Origin: Nissolia schottii
Lineage: Eukaryota; Streptophyta; Magnoliopsida; Fabales; Fabaceae
Length of the DNA stretch: 64,000 nucleotides
Reading direction: 5' to 3'
Assembly (NCBI GenBank): GCA_003254905.1
Contig: QANU01073304.1
Coordinates: forward strand, 85,293 to 149,292
Shown here: piece after piece, positions 60,318 to 64,000 of the stretch
Layout of the letters: every line of letters begins with the position of its first letter
Position numbering within the stretch: the stretch's first letter is position 1
The notes under the pieces: generated by a model
The model's database searches: none
The model's input: the letters and a program-made list of their open reading frames with translations, nothing else
Told to the model about the DNA's origin: nothing
Translations under genes and position numbers: made by a program

Positions 60318-61366
60318 TCAATGTGTCCACCGTGAAGTTAATAATTATGGTGCCACATTAATTATTAAATGTTTGTGGTCCTACGAACACAACGTAACAA
60401 GCTAGTGTTTACTAGGTGTTTCAAAACAAAAAGTATAGAGATAATAGGAATAAAAATAGGTTTAAAAAAAGAAAAGAAAACATAGGTAATATTTTACCTA
60501 AGTTTTATATATTAAAAAAATACAAAAAAATGTTTGAGATACAAGAAAAACATCTTTATCGTATTTCCAAAATTAAAAGACGCAAGAGATGCGTTTGTGT
60601 TGTTTTTGCATTTTTATATTTTCTGTCTCAAGCTGTTTACCGCGGAAGTGCCCAGTGCTAGCCTGGTTGGCCCCATGAACGCACTCACACAATGCAGTGA
60701 TTTGGTTTTGTTTCTTTTTCCAGTGAAAGTCATGTGGTCTAGAGTACACTGCCAAATTATTAAGTATGAACACCAAGTAGAATTATACTCTAAATCAACT
60801 GTAGAGTGATGTTTAATATTATATTACAAATTAAGTCTGTACTTTGCACAAGTTTATCAAATTTTTCGTTAAAAAATATTTCTGCTTAGAATTAATTTTA
60901 ATTTTAAAAAATAAGGTGTGACAATAAATTAAAATTTGATACAATAAGAGATAACACTCTAAAAAATGAATAAAAATTACTCTTTTTTATTCTTAATAAA
61001 AAAAATTACACTCTTCCAAAAGGTATAAAGAATTTTATTTTAAAAAGAATACTTAATTCTATTAAAAAAATAGAATTATCGTATCATAAAATAAATTTAA
61101 AAATGAATTAATATTTTTTTAATTTTTGTTAGTTAAAAGATGAGTTTTTAGATTACCAAAATGTTACTATACAATATGCTTAAATATTAAAAAAATTCAA
61201 TTTATTTAAATCAACGATTTTGCGTTACAATAAAAAAGATTAAAATAATATCATAAAGAAGAGAATGTTATGATGATAGTGAGTAAAAGCTAATTTATTA
61301 TTTTAAAATTTTTAAATAATCTTTTAGACTAAATTAAAATTGTATAAATTATTACTTCTTAAGTAT
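60318..61366. other. AT-rich intergenic DNA
   Basis: No gene recognised. The open frames at 60416 and 60534 overlap in different frames and lack resemblance. Confidence 0.35.
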
Positions 61367-61374
61367 GTTAGAAT

Positions 61375-61681
61375 TAGGGTCGTCAAAAGGGCCAGTCCAA
61401 CTCGTTTAGACTCGACCCGATTAACCCGTGGACCTAAACAGACTTTTACTATTTGCAAGCCGATTTTTATATGTTTGGTACATCTATTTATGTGGATAAA
61501 CGAGTTAGTCCACGGGTTATGCTTATGTTAACATTAAACGGGCCAATTTGACCTGTGGGTTAAACGAGTTAAGCCTAAACGGGCTTTTGCAATTCGCAGG
61601 CTGAATTTTATACATTTGATTTGCCCATTTAATTGAGTAAACGGTTCTGACTAACGACTCAGGCTCATTTTGATAACCTTA
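61375..61681. mobile_element. hAT-type MITE, 307 bp
   Basis: The left end TAGGGTCGTCAAAAGGGCC matches, on the opposite strand, the right end TAAGGTTATCAAAATGAGCC with mismatches. GTTAGAAT (61367-61374) and GTTAGGAT (61682-61689) flank it as an 8-bp duplication with one change. The TAGGG..TCAAAA terminus is common in plant hAT MITEs. Internal AACGGGC and AACGAGTTA words recur. Confidence 0.75.
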
Positions 61682-61734
61682 GTTAGGATGTAAAAAGTTA
61701 GAGTCCTGCTACATGTACATCCGAAGTACCTGCC

Positions 61735-61885
61735 ACCGTACTTCCACCCACAGGATAAACACGCTCCGCACTTACCAGTACACTACGCACTCACCCACGT
61801 ATTTCTCAACCACCTTCCACACCCACAACCCCCACAATCACTCACGTAATTCTGAACCACCTTCCACACCCACAACCCCAGAGCT
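61735..61885. repeat. C-rich imperfect direct repeat
   Basis: ACCACCTTCCACACCCACAA occurs twice, about 50 bases apart, within a C-rich, G-poor strand tract that contrasts with its AT-rich surroundings. Confidence 0.7.
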
Positions 61886-61950
61886 TTCTAATATTTTGTT
61901 CCACATAGATGCACTAAACGTTGACACTAATATTCACAAAGAAAATAAAA

Positions 61951-62252
61951 TTTCAGTGCACAAACTTTAACAACGTAGCTGCACAACAATTGACAACATG
62001 GGTGCACAAACATTAACAACATGAAAAACACATATTATTTTGTGAACGATTTCAGTCCACAAACTTTTAAAACAACAGTGCACAAACTTTAACAACGCAG
62101 ATGCACAAACATTAACAACATTAACAATAGGAAAAACACGTATTATCCTGTGAACAATTTTAGTGTGCACACTTTTAAAACAACAGTGCACAAACTTTAA
62201 CAATGGAAGTGCACAAACATTAACAATACTGATGCACAAACATTAACAACAT
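61951..62252. repeat. Compound tandem repeat, about 110-120 bp period
   Basis: CAGTGCACAAACTTTAACAA recurs near 61954, 62076 and 62184. Between the copies are smaller ATGCACAAACATTAACAAC units and a GAAAAACAC-TATTAT-TGTGAAC segment. The peptide frames predicted on the minus strand simply mirror the repeat. Confidence 0.8.
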
Positions 62253-64000
62253 GATGAACATTAAAAAAAAACATATAACAATGTGTGATGATGATTCTGC
62301 AAAAAATGAAGAACAATGAAGAGGAAGAAGAAGACTCCGTGAAGAATTGAGGAAGCAGAGGGTTGAAGTGAGTGAAAACTCAAATTGTGTTTTCCTGTTT
62401 GGTCGTGTTTTTCTATTTTGGTATGAGATATACATGTTTTTTTTTTCCGTGTTTTCCATATATTAAAGTTGGTGGCAATACGGGTGACAAATTTTAGATG
62501 TACACAAATCATTTTTGAAAAGAAAAATAACATTTAAACAAAAAGAAATAACTGTGTACCAAATTTGTTCTCATATTAGTTTTTTATTATATAAAATGTA
62601 TTAGAAATATATTGTGAGTATGCTTTGTAACATTACTTACTTTATTTGTATGTTTAATTAAAATTATATAAAAGTTTTATCCATAATTTCAATTTTATGT
62701 TTAAAATTGATTTAAATCTTTAATTTCATATTTTGATTCATCAAAAAATATGAACACATAATATTACTTATTACTTAATTTATATTTTATTATATTAAGA
62801 CGTGTTTTAATTTATAATTAATACACATATTAATACAATAATAAGTTTTTGGTGATATGGTAATAATAATTTTATGAAGAATATTTTCTGAAAAATATTT
62901 ATACATAAAATGAAAAATCAGAGTGAAAATATTTTTTATATTGTATTATTTTGTATCTATAAAGGAATAATGCTTTATTAGTGTTTCAGCCGGGGTGGGT
63001 TCTTCGCTATCAACCTAGATCATATTATCAAAGCTTGGAATGAAATTTGGCATCTTGTCCCAGCAGGTGGTGAATAGTCTTCTTCCTTCTTATCATTTCT
63101 CCTCTATATATAGTGCTGTTGGGTAGCCTTTTTGGTGCTGATTGGATTGGGTCTCTGCTGCTTGGGATTGATTCCCACCTCACCTGTTGACTTTGCTGAA
63201 AGAGGGTAGTTGGTGGGTGGGTGTGCTTCTAGGAGTTGGGTTTGCATGCATGTGCCAATTTAGTGTTTTTCTTACTTTTCTTTGTTTCCGTTTCTTTCTC
63301 TATTGTTTAGTTTTCCTTTGTGGTACTGTGGCTTCGGGTTTGTTCCTCTAGCCTGCTGCTTTGTGCCCTCTCATCTCTTTAATTTGATGGACACTGCCTT
63401 CTTAATCTATCGAAAAAAACCTTAGTTTTCTTTTCTTCGGGGGTAAATTTAGGATTCGTTTAAAGAACGGTTATCTCAGACATTTTCTTTTGATGGACTA
63501 CTCAAATTGTCGTGATCATCTTTTTTTTTCAAGCTGCAAAGCAAAAAAAATAATTTTCACTTAATTTTTTTTCCAAAGTATATCATGAAATTTATCATTT
63601 CTTAATAAAAGAATAAATTAAATTTGAAGTACCTTCGTCTTGGTTAGATAGTTATATGAAGTTGGATGTTATGACTGAAAAAAAAAGAAAAACAACAATA
63701 CAGATAAAATGTTTCAGTTTATATAAAAGGGATTTTTTTTTCTAGAAGAACAATTGCCAGAGAAAATGATCTAATAGATATGAATGCTTTAGCTGAATTA
63801 AGAAGAAATATGTTTAGTGAGTCTTGGGAGCAAGTTCAAGAGTGTGATTTCTTAGTTTTGTGGGCGTCTTTTATAGGTAAAATAATTTCTCATGCAAGCC
63901 TATCATTGTTTGATTCAAGCATGAGGAGTTGTAACATTTTTCTCTTTATTAAATAGCCTTTTAGTGTTTTAGCAATTGTAAGGTTAATTACTTTTATTAT
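62253..64000. other. AT-rich intergenic DNA to the window end
   Basis: At 63000-63400 the base composition is less AT-rich, with a CTATATATAG motif near 63102 and CATGCATG near 63245. This could be a promoter and leader of a gene beyond the right edge, but no coding start is visible. A short open stretch near 63750-63880 is discussed among the rejected items. Confidence 0.3.

Noticed and set aside
61967..62533. Cys/Val-rich minus-strand open frames
   Set aside because: They follow the period of the noncoding tandem repeat and lack support beyond it.
63745..63880. Open stretch with ENDLIDMNALAELRRNMF that slightly recalls LINE endonuclease-RT linkers
   Set aside because: Too short, and no LINE catalytic motif follows; the resemblance is not reliable.

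Overview
The window is plant nuclear DNA. It has GT-AG introns, TOPLESS-family and mTERF-family genes, Copia and MULE transposon remnants, Au-type SINEs and a TTTAGGG-type repeat field. The protein sequences and the style of the LTRs suggest a papilionoid legume, perhaps soybean-like; this is inference from memory, not a database match. Most of the 64 kb is AT-rich intergenic DNA with nested, decayed mobile elements.

Layout. At 906-1545 (minus) are the first two exons of a DAGL-like class 3 lipase gene whose remainder lies beyond the left edge. From 1.6 to 8.4 kb there is AT-rich DNA with a small solo LTR (3911-4113). From 8.4 to 14.8 kb there is a stack of TE remnants: a MULE transposase N-terminal piece, a long candidate LTR with internal tandem repeats, and a minus-strand LTR-like segment. 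At 15.2-16.55 kb lies a degenerate telomere-like repeat field with a roughly 160-190 bp higher-order period. An intact single-exon mTERF gene follows (17090-18247). A second mTERF copy (about 21.6-27.75 kb) is frameshifted and split by a complete but dead Copia element with both LTRs and a 5-bp target duplication.

From 28.8 to 38 kb there are a LINE 3' remnant, a Helitron-like terminus, foldback repeats, and a Copia RNase H-LTR-PBS-gag arrangement whose gag is split by a hAT-like MITE. A four-exon J-domain protein gene lies at 39228-40836 with an Au SINE in its third intron. A minus-strand Copia pol fragment is at 42.56-44.48 kb. The largest gene is a TOPLESS-related corepressor, 48369-56963, about 26 exons and 1,127 residues, apparently intact, with one probable GC-AG intron. 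The right end (57-64 kb) holds MITEs, tandem repeats and AT-rich DNA.

The intact genes have unrelated roles (lipid hydrolysis, organelle gene expression, chaperone work, transcriptional repression), as is usual in plant genomes, and do not form an operon or cluster system. I found no clearly new biological system. The most distinctive items are a Copia family with TA...CA LTR ends supported by two separate insertions, the higher-order telomere-like array, the RNase H-LTR-gag tandem Copia junction, and the divergent but intact TOPLESS paralog.
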